Below are positions 1 through 10,600 of a stretch of DNA of 64,000 bases, piece after piece (the stretch's first letter is position 1; each line of letters starts with the position of its first letter). Both the position numbers and the translations under genes were made by a program. The DNA is from Marisa cornuarietis (lineage: Eukaryota; Mollusca; Gastropoda; Architaenioglossa; Ampullariidae). The DNA lies in NCBI GenBank assembly GCA_004794655.1, contig SMMW01000554.1, positions 9,508,501 through 9,572,500 on the forward strand, given 5' to 3'. The notes below the pieces were generated by a model. The model saw nothing but the letters and a program-made list of their open reading frames with translations, was not told the DNA's origin and searched no databases.

Positions 1-305
1 CAGATTCTGGAGCAGAGCAACGAGTGGAACAAACCGCTGTACATCAACTTCATCGACCTGGAGAAGGCTTTTGACAGCATCCACCGAGAGTCCTTATGGA
101 AGATCCTGAGGCATTACGGATTCCCTGTGAAACTTGTCCAGGTCGTTGCAATGCTGTACAGCGATTTCAAATCTCAGGTGGTCTGTGACACGGAGCTCAC
201 AGCCCCCTTCAACGTCAGTACTGGGTGAAGCAGGGCTGCATTCTGTTGCCGTTCCTCTTCATCCTGGCCATGGACTGGATCATGAAGAATTCGATCATTT
301 TGCAT
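1..305 (+). pseudogene. Non-LTR retrotransposon reverse transcriptase fragment, frameshifted and truncated
   Basis: From base 1 the plus strand reads as the palm region of a LINE reverse transcriptase. Motif A is visible as FIDLEKAFDSIHRESLWKIL, with its catalytic Asp, followed by a stretch ending PFNVSTG. One base then appears to be lost near 226, because the family sequence resumes in another frame as VKQGCILLPFLFILAMDWIM, the usual loop before motif C. Similarity stops near the EcoRI-like GAATTC, before the catalytic YxDD-type motif. The copy is therefore dead in this window. It lies inside a CDC23 intron, antisense to that gene. The clade is not assigned; it resembles the endonuclease/RT LINEs common in invertebrates. 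Confidence 0.8.
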
Positions 306-690
306 GGCTGCTTGAAATAGATGGCTGAGCTTGCATAGGTATAGTGTTCAAACAACATACGGCTCTGTTGATAATATCTGATATCTGATGTTAATAGCTA
401 CTTGAGTCATTTGTGGTCGATTTATCTTTCAGGGCTGGGATGATTTGGCTTTCGGTGTTGGGATGATGTGACGTTACTTGGAATGACATGGTCATGGTTG
501 GTTAACTCGGTTGGTTGGGGGTGATATGGTTCTGGGGTGAAATGACTTGCGCACCTATGGTAAAGCTATACTGATTTTATATACCTTCCTTTCATCCACT
601 ATACTGTAAGCATCTGAAAGATTAAGGTGCTTAACTAAAAACACATAATTCGTTATTAGATCTTTATTAATGCCTTTGTCACCTACTTAC
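306..690. other. CDC23 intron 2, no further feature
   Basis: This is the part of CDC23 intron 2 between the LINE fragment and exon 2. It contains G/T-rich, low-information sequence around 440-540. I see no exon that would continue the CDC23 reading frame on the minus strand. Confidence 0.5.
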
Positions 691-763
691 CTCATTTACA
701 GCTTTAACTGCAAGTGCATGAGGACTGACTGTCACATTTAAGGCACTAGAAAGCTCTGCTGCC
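691..763 (-). CDS. CDC23: CDC23 exon 2
   Basis: The acceptor is TTTAG and the donor is GAG|GTAAGT. The exon is 73 bases: one base completes Trp, followed by 24 codons, AAELSS to KAVNE. The 249-base intron before it carries a (TA)n tract next to the acceptor. Confidence 0.78.
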
Positions 764-1113
764 CTAAACAAATATATATATATATATATGAGCCATGATC
801 AAGTGAAATAATAGTTACATCGAGGGTCAGTAAGTACAGACAACCGATTTTATCACCATGCAGTCTCTTCAACTAACTTTTTAACACCTACTACTAGTAG
901 AACCAGTTACAAAGCCAGTAACAAAACTCTGACCATGTCCTGAAAGTAATGTATAAAACTTATGTAGTATGATAAAGTGACTAACTTTGTATTATTAAGT
1001 CTAAAGTATTACCATTTCGCTCCGTGCAACAAACGCCGTTTTGTGCATTCTCTGTGAGCATTTATTAGGTCTTCCTTCACCCGCGTTAAATCCAAAGATG
1101 AAATATCCGCCAT
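691..1113 (-). CDS. CDC23: CDC23 (APC8), N-terminal two exons only; gene runs off the left edge
   Basis: CDC23/APC8 is a tetratricopeptide-repeat scaffold subunit of the anaphase-promoting complex, the ubiquitin ligase that triggers anaphase and mitotic exit. The minus strand begins MADISSLDLTRVKEDL in a first exon that ends inside a Trp codon (33 codons plus 2 bases). The second exon completes that Trp and continues AAELSSALNVTVS. Across the splice this gives RRLLHGAKWAAEL, which matches GLLHSSKWSAEL as I recall it from human CDC23, a signature just before the TPR array. The donor sequences are TG|GTAATA and GAG|GTAAGT, and the acceptor is TTTAG. The phases agree exactly (2, then 0). Only about 57 N-terminal residues are present; the TPRs must lie to the left of base 1. 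The gene is divergent from WDR54, with 489 bases between the two start codons. Confidence 0.8.
1013..1113 (-). CDS. CDC23: CDC23 exon 1 (coding part)
   Basis: The ATG is in the context AAAATGGCGG. The exon is 101 coding bases and ends in phase 2 at TG|GTAATA. It encodes a short N-terminal helix-like segment ending LLHGAK plus two bases of Trp. Confidence 0.8.
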
Positions 1114-1116
1114 TTT
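1107..1116 (-). promoter_or_regulatory. YY1-type motif over the CDC23 start codon
   Basis: AAAATGGCGG on the minus strand matches the YY1 core (AANATGGCG). The ATG of the motif is the CDC23 initiation codon, an arrangement known for many animal housekeeping genes. Binding itself is inferred. Confidence 0.45.
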
Positions 1117-1602
1117 CTCTACTACTGTTGCGGACAAGTAGGAATTTTTCAGATTTATAATAGCAATAAGCAGTTTCAGTCAACTAAAATAAAAATATCA
1201 TGTAAATATTTAGTGTGTCATGTACAAAGATTCTTTCTAGATAATCTGCAAATATGATCGAATTTCTGACAATTCTCTAGAGATTTCATATTCTCAAATA
1301 TTCAATTTTGATTTGTCTCGTTACCTTTCTTTTTTTCTTTGCGGCATAACTATGAATGAATATTAGTGAATATCCACTGAAAAGTGGGCTTTAATTGTTT
1401 TTAGTAAGTAGACAATTCTCAGAGACGAGAAAGAAATTTTATCAATTTTAGAAATAAAAAGTTAGATCGGATAAAATTAAGAACGGAAGTTGAGTGTGCG
1501 CGTGCGTCAAAGAAGCGTACTCAGCAACAAGACTGGAGGCGGTCTCTTATTTTAAGCGACTGTAGTTTATTTTAACATCTCAGTCTGCGTGATCTGCTTA
1601 GC
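1114..1602. promoter_or_regulatory. Shared divergent promoter region, CDC23 / WDR54
   Basis: This 489-base stretch separates two start codons that point away from each other, so it must hold both 5' UTRs and probably a bidirectional promoter. No TATA box is obvious at a sensible distance from either gene. The part next to WDR54 is richer in CpG (around 1490-1510). Transcription start sites cannot be placed from the sequence alone. Confidence 0.55.
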
Positions 1603-1827
1603 ATGTATAGACGTGAAAAACCACTTACTCTTAAAAGAAGTGCATCGGCACTTTGTAATAATATCTCCGTTCTTGTTATGGTAGAGAAACATCAGATTGC
1701 TTACGCTGTCGTGCATAAGTATGAAGTCAATATCATTACAGCCTCAGCAGATGGAGCAAATATTACTGCCAAGCAAGTTATTTGTAAGGAGCCTTCAGCC
1801 ACTCAGGGAAACCCCTTTCTAACCCAG
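1603..1827 (+). CDS. WDR54: WDR54 exon 1
   Basis: The exon has 75 codons from the initiating ATG to CAG|GTACAA, phase 0. It encodes the conserved N-terminal strand region ending NPFLTQ. The start is chosen because it aligns with the human start and no upstream in-frame conserved sequence is visible. Confidence 0.92.
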
Positions 1828-4800
1828 GTACAAAGAAAGAGATATAATGGTGCATTCCAGTCAAAATCTAAGTCTGATAGATTTTACCAAATTACGTATG
1901 TACGTTTATAAGCATATTTATTGATCGAAATCCTTTCTATTGTCGGAAAAAGTTTGTTTAAATTAACTTTGTAAAGAATTGAGAAATAAATAAAATTTTG
2001 AATTCAGTTAAAGCTGAAAAATTAATATGTTTTCTTAAAAGCTAATGTGGTAGCATAGTTTCTTAAACTATTTGTTTCAGGCAAAGTGGGTTAAGCTCAC
2101 TTCAAGATTTGTACTTGTTTTGACAACACAAAAAGGAATTCAGGTATACATATAATTATTAGGAAAAGAAATAATATGGTACATATTCTGCCTTTTAGAT
2201 ATAATGTAAGATGGTCTGGCACTTAGGCATTCAGAATGCAGGAAAAATTGCCTATGACAATAAACAGGATCCGCAAAGACAGCTTAATTTACAACTGTAT
2301 AGATTTGAAATGAAATAAATCCAACTTTTCAGTTTTCTTGTCTTCTTGTTTTGTCTTAACAGTTTCTTATATTTCTTAGTACAGTTCAATGCAATAATGT
2401 CATATCTATAGTTTACTAGTGGATTCTGAAATTGTTTAAGAAAATAGAATCAGAAATCATGTCTTTTGGTGATAATTTAAATGCTGCAATATGTAAATGC
2501 ATTGCTTTCATTTTACTTAGAATTGATTAGTTTTACTCAAGGGCTTATGTGAACACTTAATTATTTCAATTATTCAATAAAACTGAAAATAAACTTTAAT
2601 GAGTGAACAGCAGAGTAACTGATTACACAGATGTGGATAGATGATTTGCCAAAGATCTATATATTAAATAGCTGTATTTGTGTGTGCATGCATATGTTAT
2701 GTATTGAATAATAACTTATGGTTGTTTATTGTAATTATGTTAATTTAAATTTAGTAAAATATCATTAAAATATAAAAAGTTTTCCTCCTAATCTGTTTTT
2801 GTCTTCATAAACATTTAAGATCTTTGAACCAGATGGCTCAGCAATGATCTATTGGCATGGACTTGGTGATACATCAGGCAATCATATTTTTTATATTCTT
2901 TTTAAATGTGTAGGATAACAAGAAACACATTTACCATAGTACTTTTCTAGAAAGTATATAGAAATATACTAATTATTGTTTTTACAATAAACTGATTCTG
3001 TGTGGACAGTCAAATTGAAGAAAATTTCATCTTTCAGACAAACTTTGCTTTAAATTCCACCCGGTATGCTTCTCTGATAAAGGTCTGAATTCACTGAAGT
3101 AGAATAGCAATTATTGTCTAACATGAATTTATGCTCAAAATTGCTGGGTGGTTAAGGAAAGATAAGGTTGTTAGTAGTTTGCCCTAAAAGTGTGTTCTTT
3201 TCTAAAATTAATTTTGTTGTTAGCAAATGTTCAGAGCCCTTTAATTCACAATGCCTCATCACAACAATAAGTGAAACTTTTACTGTATACTGATGTTTAC
3301 AGATGCCTCTGTAAACAGCAATTTTGCTAGAGGAGTGACTGGATTTGAAGACATTTTATGTGTTGGTAAGTTAATTAGTTTTCATATTTTTTGTGTTCAT
3401 TCTCAGTAAAGGTAAAGATTACAATGTATACATATTACATTTTATTCTTGCTTAAGTGTATAGTACAGAAGGAAAAAGTATGTTTTGTAGGTGGAATGTG
3501 AGAAGAAAAAAAAGCTACTCCTTTAGTGACCTAACATATTTTCTGCCATATTATTATTATTATTCCATATTATATTTACTTTCTTTTACTCATCTGTATT
3601 CAGGATACCACGTCTGATAATTTTACTTAATATATATATATATATATATTATGATGAGTATATTTTTTCTTTATTCTGGTTTTTTTTTTTTATTAGGGAC
3701 TGAAAGTGGTAAGATTTTGGTTTTCCGTATTCCATCTAAGGGCACAGATGTTACTCTTCAAAGTACACTGAAAGGTTGGTATTATTAAATGCATTTAAAT
3801 GTGAATTCAGACAGTTTTGTTTATGTTACATTTTAAATATATCCAATTACATTCATTGTCATTGTTGAAATTGGAGTATTGGAATATAAGACAAATTTTC
3901 AAAAGATTCTCATAAGCTGTAAGTAAAGTATGGTAAAATGGGCAGAGATAATGAGCACAGATGTGCCTGACATATTGTTTTCTTATGTAAAACATGAACA
4001 TGCAAGTTTATGCAGCTCAGCATATATTTTCTTGGCATCTTAAAATATTTTTTCAATTAGCTTTATATATCATACCTCTTTAGGCCATTCCTGTTCCATA
4101 TGTGACCTGGCATCAAAAGAAAACATTGTTGCCAGTGGTGACAGCATGGGTAACATCTTGGTTTGGAAATTCAATGGTTCAAATGCACAGCAAGTTACAT
4201 CAATACCAGGTTCAGGGCAAGTGATAGTCATGTATTATGCTTAAAACATTATAGATAAATACAGAAAGCAAAAAATAAAAGATCTGGTTTTGTGAAAATG
4301 CTGTCATAATATCTTACATCATTAAGCATCAAAGTGTTAGGGTGAGAAGATGCACATGCTTCATCGTGTACTTTCAATACATGCATTGTAATCATGTGTT
4401 GATCAAGTATTTCACTTGCAATAGGAATGTGTAATGATGCAAAAATTGCCAGTACCTTATAACTGCTTAGTGATAATTTTAAGATTGTTCTGCTTGTTCA
4501 GGTTTTTATTTATTTTTTTGTTTTTAAGCTCACCATGTAATTCGCTAGGCCTGTGGAAAGATGTTCTTGTGGCTGGGTATGGTTCAGGTCACTTGCGTGT
4601 TTTCAGTGCATCTACTGGTAAAATTGCAGCTGAGGCCACAGCTCATGCTCGTACAATCAATGCCATTGACATTGCCACTGATAATGGATTAGTAAGTCAA
4701 AATTTTTTCACGTCTGCATGGAAGTTTAAAAATCTGTTTTAAATGAATCTGTAAGTCTGATTGTCAGTATTGAAAATACAATATTTTCTGGTGAGGTTTA

Positions 4801-5858
4801 TACATAAACCAAATGGGATCAATCAATAAATAATGTAAATAGAAAGATAAATAGATAACAGAATAACATGCTAGGTAGGTAGCTGGATGCTTTTACTGTG
4901 GGTAAGTTGCAGCATTTGTATTGTTTGAAGGTATTGTCAGTAAGTGACGACTCATTCCTAAGGCTGTGGCAAATCAGACTTGACAAATCGCCTCGGGTGA
5001 GTTTTCTTGCAAAAGCAATTGTTGTATAATGCACAAAAGAATGCATGGAAAATGGCTTTTAAACAAGGAGGTTGGGGAATGGGGGAAAAAGCGAAAGGGT
5101 TGCACCATTCAATGTTAAGCTATTAATAGGGCATTTTGGTGGCACAGATCACCGAGACAGTGAGATCCAGGACTGGACCAGCTTATTATTATTTACATTA
5201 TTATTTTGCATAAACAAACACCTACTAGCAGCATCAGAAGGGACTAAACAAGATCTATTAGAGTGTATCAGGTGTAAATTCAAGAAGATAACTGCATCAT
5301 GTCATGATCAGACATCCAAATACCTTGTTTATGCACCTTTGAAAATGCATGAGATCACAAATGTAATGGCAAATTTTGTTTGACTTTAGCAGGTAGAGGG
5401 GCATATCCTAATAGAATAACTTCCCTTTGATTACGTTGTCAACATATTTTGTTTTGGTTGCCCTGCTCTCTTTAATTTCATGATATTTCATTTTAAATTA
5501 TAAAATATATCATGCATGTAATTTGCTAGTGCACATAAATGTATTTCAGCTTACAAGTGTTTAGAACATCGTCAAAAGTTGTTAAATAAATTCTGTGCCT
5601 TAGTACTTCAGGGTACAGATTATTTGAATGTGGATTACCTCTTGTGGTTTTTGACTGTGCTTACAATCTTAGCACGTCTTTTAGCTTATTTTCCTCAATT
5701 ATTTGAAGATTCTTGCTATCCTACAGCTGGAGTATAAGCATGCTGAGAATGTGACGGACATCCAGCTGACAGGTGGAAAATTTGTTGATGGTCAAGGAAG
5801 AGCATTGTGTCTCACAGGATATGATCACAATGAGATTATCTTTTATCTCAAATCCTAA
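1603..5858 (+). CDS. WDR54: WDR54, WD-repeat protein, complete nine-exon gene
   Basis: WDR54 is a conserved metazoan WD40 beta-propeller protein of uncertain biochemical role; mammalian work has linked it to EGFR/ERK signalling. Joined exons give about 326 codons against about 334 residues in human. The start MYRREKPLTLKRSASALCNN matches the human N-terminus (MFRRER...SAAALCNNLSVL as recalled). WD-type blades are visible as GTESGKILVFRI, GDSMGNILVWKF, AGYGSGHLRVFSASTG followed by AHARTINAIDIA, and SVSDDSFLRLWQI. The C-terminus contains LTGYDHNEI, as in vertebrates. Exons: 1603-1827, 2081-2143, 2820-2877 (or -2865), 3303-3365, 3697-3774, 4084-4216, 4529-4691, 4931-4996, 5727-5858. All phases agree. 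Intron 6 requires a GC donor. The first in-frame stop is TAA. Confidence 0.92.
2081..2143 (+). CDS. WDR54: WDR54 exon 2
   Basis: The acceptor is GTTTCAG and the donor is CAG|GTATAC. The exon has 21 codons, AKWVKLTSRFVLVLTTQKGI plus Gln, matching human LPFRVLLVLTSHRGIQ in character. Phase 0 at both ends. Confidence 0.88.
2820..2877 (+). CDS. WDR54: WDR54 exon 3 (3' end uncertain: 2865 or 2877)
   Basis: The acceptor is ATTTAAG. The exon encodes IFEPDGSAMIYWHGL. It ends either at 2865 (GT donor, TTG|GTGATA) or at 2877 (GC donor, CAG|GCAATC); both give phase 1. The longer form adds GDTS before DAS, closer to human WHALDSGDAS. Confidence 0.8.
3303..3365 (+). CDS. WDR54: WDR54 exon 4
   Basis: The acceptor is TTTACAG and the donor is TTG|GTAAGT. 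The exon encodes ASVNSNFARGVTGFEDILCV and is phase 1 at both ends. FARG is a conserved landmark of the family. Confidence 0.9.
3697..3774 (+). CDS. WDR54: WDR54 exon 5
   Basis: A T-rich tract leads to the acceptor TTATTAG; the donor is AAG|GTTGGT. The exon encodes TESGKILVFRIPSKGTDVTL, parallel to human TWSGRVLVFDIPAKGPNIVL. Confidence 0.92.
4084..4216 (+). CDS. WDR54: WDR54 exon 6
   Basis: The acceptor is CTTTAG. The exon encodes HSCSICDLASKENIVASGDS and then MGNILVWKF, a WD blade. The frame of exon 7 requires an end in phase 2, which is supplied by GG|GCAAGT, a GC-type donor. Confidence 0.88.
4529..4691 (+). CDS. WDR54: WDR54 exon 7
   Basis: The acceptor is TTTTTAAG and the donor is TTA|GTAAGT. 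The exon encodes SPCNSLGLWKDVLVAGYGSG and a complete WD strand set ending TAHARTINAIDIATDNGL. Confidence 0.92.
4931..4996 (+). CDS. WDR54: WDR54 exon 8
   Basis: This 66-base exon lies between TTGAAG and CGG|GTGAGT. Its 22 codons, VLSVSDDSFLRLWQIRLDKS plus Pro-Arg, carry the classic D-x(4)-L/V-W end of a WD repeat and match human LLSAGEDTFVHIWKLSRN. It is phase 0 at both ends. Confidence 0.9.
5727..5858 (+). CDS. WDR54: WDR54 exon 9 (terminal)
   Basis: The acceptor is CCTACAG. The exon has 43 codons and a TAA stop. LEYKHAENVTDIQLTGGKF and LTGYDHNEI match the human C-terminal region (HGECVADTQLCGARF, VTGYDLAEI). Confidence 0.92.
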   Translation: MEYKHAENVTDIQLTGGKFVDGQGRALCLTGYDHNEIIFYLKS

Positions 5859-6272
5859 CCAGTCTTGTCAGCGATGAATTAAATTATCAGACTGTTTTAA
5901 GTCACTTTAGGTTTGCGCTTCATCTCACTATACCAGGCACAGATTTGATGCATTGTTGAGGCAAATAGTTTCTTTGGTTGTTATTTTCTGTCAGATTTGT
6001 TAAATTTTTTAATTTGTCATAAATATGTACCCACCAGTGGCAGCTCTCTTTAGAGTTCCTACTTCTCAGAATGTTTGCGATTTTCATGTGCACATTAATC
6101 CTTTCAATAATTCTGAGTAAATACTATAAGCAGTGAATTTTTTATTTTATAATTAATCTTGTATTTTTATCGTTTGGTTGAAGAATTAGCTAGAAAGACG
6201 AACTCTCTGTTTTAAGCTCAGAAACCATAAACATTTCTATTTATGCCATTGGTAAACAAGGAGTGAAATAAA
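5859..6272 (+). other. WDR54: WDR54 3' UTR (probable)
   Basis: This AT-rich sequence follows the stop codon. The first AATAAA hexamer downstream is at 6267-6272, which would give a 3' UTR of about 400-450 bases. The cleavage site is inferred. Confidence 0.5.
6267..6272 (+). terminator. Candidate poly(A) signal of WDR54
   Basis: AATAAA is the first canonical hexamer after the WDR54 stop codon. Confidence 0.45.
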
Positions 6273-6653
6273 GATCTGCTTAGGGTTTTAACATGATATC
6301 CAAAATTGTGATGATATGCATTGGTTCTCACCTTTGTCTTGTTTCCATAATCTTCAAGCAGACTGCAACATGTTTTGTGGAAGCCCAGGGCATAGATCAC
6401 TGAATCTTTATTCTGTGATACAAAATACCAGCCAGACAATCTTTCACACAATCTGTTTAACTTTAAAAAAAAATGTTGATGTAAGTGAATATATATATAT
6501 GAACGTTGATATTCGTCCATGTACATGGATATGCCTGTGTTAGCAAATTCAAAGTGTGCATGTGTGTGTCTAAATATGTGCTGCCTTTTATTTAAAAGCT
6601 ACCTTATGCTTGTGTATAACATCCATTTCTTTAGACTGGCTATTTGGGTAACG

Positions 6654-7221
6654 GAATCCCCAGAAACTTAATCCCCAGACACTTAATCGGCGACACTTAA
6701 TCCCCTAGACTTTTAATCCCCAGACACTTAATCCTCTCAATGAAACTCAAAAAATTATGAAGTGAATGAAAAATTTAATTCAAATTCAAATAATTATTTT
6801 CATGTAAACATCAAAATAAGTTTGACAATTAATACTTAACTTCAACTTTTATAACATTAAAGTTCATGTGAGCTATTAAAGTCAATGTTCTTCAACAACA
6901 TGATATGAAAAGTGCTGTTAATCAATATGACAGGTAAGCTAATGATCGGAGGTACAGAAGACGATCCATTTCCTCATATCCCTGTAAAATGGGTGATTGT
7001 TACATCTCATTAGAGTTACCACGTGACACATTTCTCTTACGGTTATAATATTTCAAGTTCACAAAATAGCAGTTTTGAGTGTTGTGTCGCGATTTGGGGG
7101 CATTTTTGAGGATTAAGTGTCTGGGGATTAAGTGGCTAGAGATTAAATGTCTAGGGGATTAAGTGTCGGGGATTAAGTGGCTAGGGATTAAATGTCTAGG
7201 GGATTAAGTGTCTGGTCACCA
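6654..7221. mobile_element. MITE with inverted arms built from a 15-bp repeat
   Basis: The left arm holds about five copies of an AATCCCCAGACACTT-like motif. The right arm holds about seven copies of its reverse complement, GGATTAAGTGTCTGG, so the ends can pair. The 7-base word GGTAACG occurs directly outside both ends (6647-6653 and 7222-7228) and is a candidate target-site duplication. The roughly 350-base AT-rich middle has no coding capacity. The superfamily is not known. Confidence 0.65.
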
Positions 7222-7500
7222 GGTAACGTGCACCCTGTATTAAACATGTTTGCAAGTGCAAAAATTGCCTTATGAATATTTAGTTCACTGCAAAGTAGAT
7301 ATTAAGCCACAGACTGTTTATCATGTTTGTATTAAAAAAATAATAAATTTTCAAATATATATATATATATATAAAGGTGTTTATGTATTTGTTATTTTGG
7401 TATTAGTTTTTCATGGATTGAGCTGCAGAGTACCATACTGAGTAACGTCTCTTTAACATGATTTGACCATTGCAATTAAAGAACTGTTCTTCCTGATATG

Positions 7501-7640
7501 GCTACCTTGGTGGCGCAGTTGTTAGCTAAAGCACTTGTCCCCACAAAGTTGAGACTTGATGTCATAGATTTGGATCATGGCTACGATATTTCTCTCTCTC
7601 TCTGGATATCTGTTTGTGATATCACAATATGCCTATTTAA
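7501..7640 (+). repeat. tRNA-derived SINE
   Basis: TGGCGCAGTTGTTAGC fits an RNA polymerase III A box (TRGCNNAGYNGG-like). A weakened B box (TTTGGATCATGG) follows about 45 bases later, then a (TC)n stretch and a non-tRNA body. The right end is uncertain and could extend to about 7680. Confidence 0.55.
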
Positions 7641-10600
7641 CTGATGTTCCCCATTCTTCCATTGGCCTTTACAACCTAGATGTATCCATGTATTATCCTG
7701 ACATCTGTGTGGTTGACTTCTTTTATGCTCATGTTTATAGGTGTGTATTTTGAGAACTGAAGGATTGTATTCATACAGATTTGGGGAAATAATATCTTAC
7801 ATTGAGCTTTATCGAATCATTATTCCTTTAACAACAGATTCCTTTTTTTGCTGTACCAGATAAACAGCTAATAGAATTGCTTTCTAAGTTATTTCGGTCA
7901 TGGCATTTTAAGGTTTCAGACTGTAGAAGAACTTCTAAATTCACAGAAAATGATTTTGAGATGCCATTTTTATTTGATGGTCTCATGATCTCTTAGCACT
8001 GTCAAGAGATAAAGTTAAGGTCTTTCAGTGGCAGGGGCAGTTATGTTTACATGGTTGCCCATGTCTTTTGCATGGCATGCAGAAAGCTTAACCCAGCCCC
8101 CTATGCTGTCTTGTGGTTTATCTGATAATTCAATTTTTTTTTTTTTTTTTTTGCATGGGTTTTAGTGTCAGTCCAGCCTGTAAGAGGTATAAAGCTGTAG
8201 CTTCCATGTCCTTCCTGCAGTCATAAAGTGTGGTGTGGAATGGAATTGCTCTTAGCCACACAGTGTCTCCGCATGTATTCAGCATGAGTGGGCACTTGTA
8301 CTGGTCACAATAAAACAAGCTTCTTTTCTTATGGAGCCTTAATGTGTATAAGCTAAACTTTTACTTCCATTACATTAAAAGTCTTGGACTGTTTTAATCC
8401 AGAGTTTTATATATACAGTTTGTCAGCTGCATATGTTATCATATTATCGAGATATACACAGTTTTAGCAAAATTAATAGATGTGTTTTTAGATGCTGACA
8501 GTGAACGACTTTCCCATTCTTGCCTTCTCAGTATCTTTTTTGAGGGGACGGCTGCCCCCCATCCGTCCCCAGTTCTTATACCCCTGTATAGTTTGTTTGT
8601 TTTTTTAACCACGAACTAAACAGCAAAATTTAAAGGACATAAACTACATGCGTTTCTTTGTTGCAAGTTGTTCGTCACATGCACGCATATAGACACGTCA
8701 CACATGCACGCATCTCTCCCGTTTTCTCTTTTTGGGAGCACACACACGTGGATCCACCACCTCAAGCCATATGCCATCTCACGCTCATGCCATATGATCT
8801 CCTTGCTGACAGCTTTAACGTGCGCGGCTAACACGTTGGACTCGAACAGTCAGCTATGCTGAAAAGGCCCGTGGAGCATCTCCGTGCCTTCACGTTAACG
8901 CCATTCACGTCATTATCGTCGCTCGCATCGCGTGACGTGCTCGCACGGTACAGTTGATGAGGACCTTCTGCAGGCGGTACGGCAGGAAGCTAAAGGCTAT
9001 CGTTAGCAATGGGGCTATAGGTGTTCTACAAAGAAGAGTTCACAGCACTACTTATTATCAAAGCTTCTGGAAGTAATCAGATGCCAGCTTTGGTAGTTCA
9101 CACCAACCAAGTAAATGATATACATGCTGGAGGGATGCCCCCACCCCCATTACGCCCACAGTTGTTCTAATCACGCATGCCAAATATTTGTCGTTCTTAA
9201 TTAGTAATTTATTTACCTGACACTTTGGCGAATATGTTACTATATCGGGTACATTTTTATATGCCAGTCACATTGGAAAAAAAACCCAACAACTTCAAAA
9301 AGAGTCATTGCACATACTCTACAATATGTCCAGTTGAAACGTGCCTTAGAAGATTTAAATATGGCAATTTATGAAAAGTTTTCAGTTCAAGTTGTCACCT
9401 CAAGTTGTCTCGGCTACAACATAGCTACTAGATTTTTTTTAATATGTTTATGGATTTTTCAATTTTCATCAGCCATACAATACTTCGACGTTTTTAATAC
9501 CTTAAGATTCTGAATCCGTTATTGTTGAGACTGTACATGCAAGAATTGAAAAGCAAGATAATCAATCTGTTAATGTTAGTATTCTTTGCCGTCTTACTTT
9601 TTCATGCTCCCGCATGCACACATGCACGCACGCCAACAAAACGAGGAACAAATGGTCCAACACATGCGCACATTTCTGCCCGGGCCTCCTGGTGCTGCCA
9701 GTCATGACTGGCCTAGGGCACGACAGGCTATCATTATTCGCGGCAAATCATTGGACTAATTAAAAGCGACTGGATGTGAGCACTGTTCTGTTGGGTTCTG
9801 ATGTCCTTGCAGCATTAAGAGTCCATTAACAAACCTGCAGTTTACTGGTCATTTGATCCCTTCCAGGCATGAGCCAGAAAAAAATTTGCATACTGGCCTG
9901 GGACCATTGATAGAAATAGGTCAGCGCTGGAGGTGTTGGAAGGTGAAAGTGCGTAATAAGGAGGGGGGCTGGAGGCGGAGACAGAACTATGCGCTGGCTC
10001 TAATTGAGAGCCTTAAAAGCACCACTCAGGACCACGCCCTCACAGCCAATGTCTCGTCCCTCACCCCCAGCACAACCGACAGGTCCCGCTGTCCAACTAT
10101 CGCGCAGAGTGGAACATGCTCTCCCTTTTATTATCCTTCTGTGCTGTCTCTTATATCAACAGCCGACAGTGCGCGCGCGTACGCGTGTATGTGTGCGATT
10201 ATTTTTTATTAGAAAATATAAATGATTCGCTTTCAATTGCAGTTGGCACAAATTGCCATTATTTGATGTGATCCTAAAATTCTGTTTTACTTTTCATTAT
10301 CCATCTCCTCGATCAGCGCCACTGTCATCAAAAGTTTAAATAAATAAATACCCTCACCAAAAGACACAGGAAAAGAAAATTTTCTGTTTCTCAGTACTTT
10401 TTTTTTTGGGGGGGGTGCTATGAGCATTGTTGGAAGGACCTGAAAATGTGATTTAATACGGAATGGGTAATAGCCTGGATTTCACGAGTCATTCGAAGTG
10501 TCCTTATCTTGATGGTGTAGCATTAAACCTTGAAGTAAAATACCACGCCTGCTTTAGCAACAGAGTGCAATGCATGATGATTAAAACCAAGTATGTAACA

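Noticed and set aside
4434..4742. Reading through both boundaries of WDR54 exon 7
   Set aside because: The extensions are intronic: the 5' part precedes TTTTTAAG and the 3' part follows TTA|GTAAGT.
5072..5383. Open frame inside WDR54 intron 8
   Set aside because: Lies between exons 8 and 9, which join in phase without it, and has no WD-repeat character.
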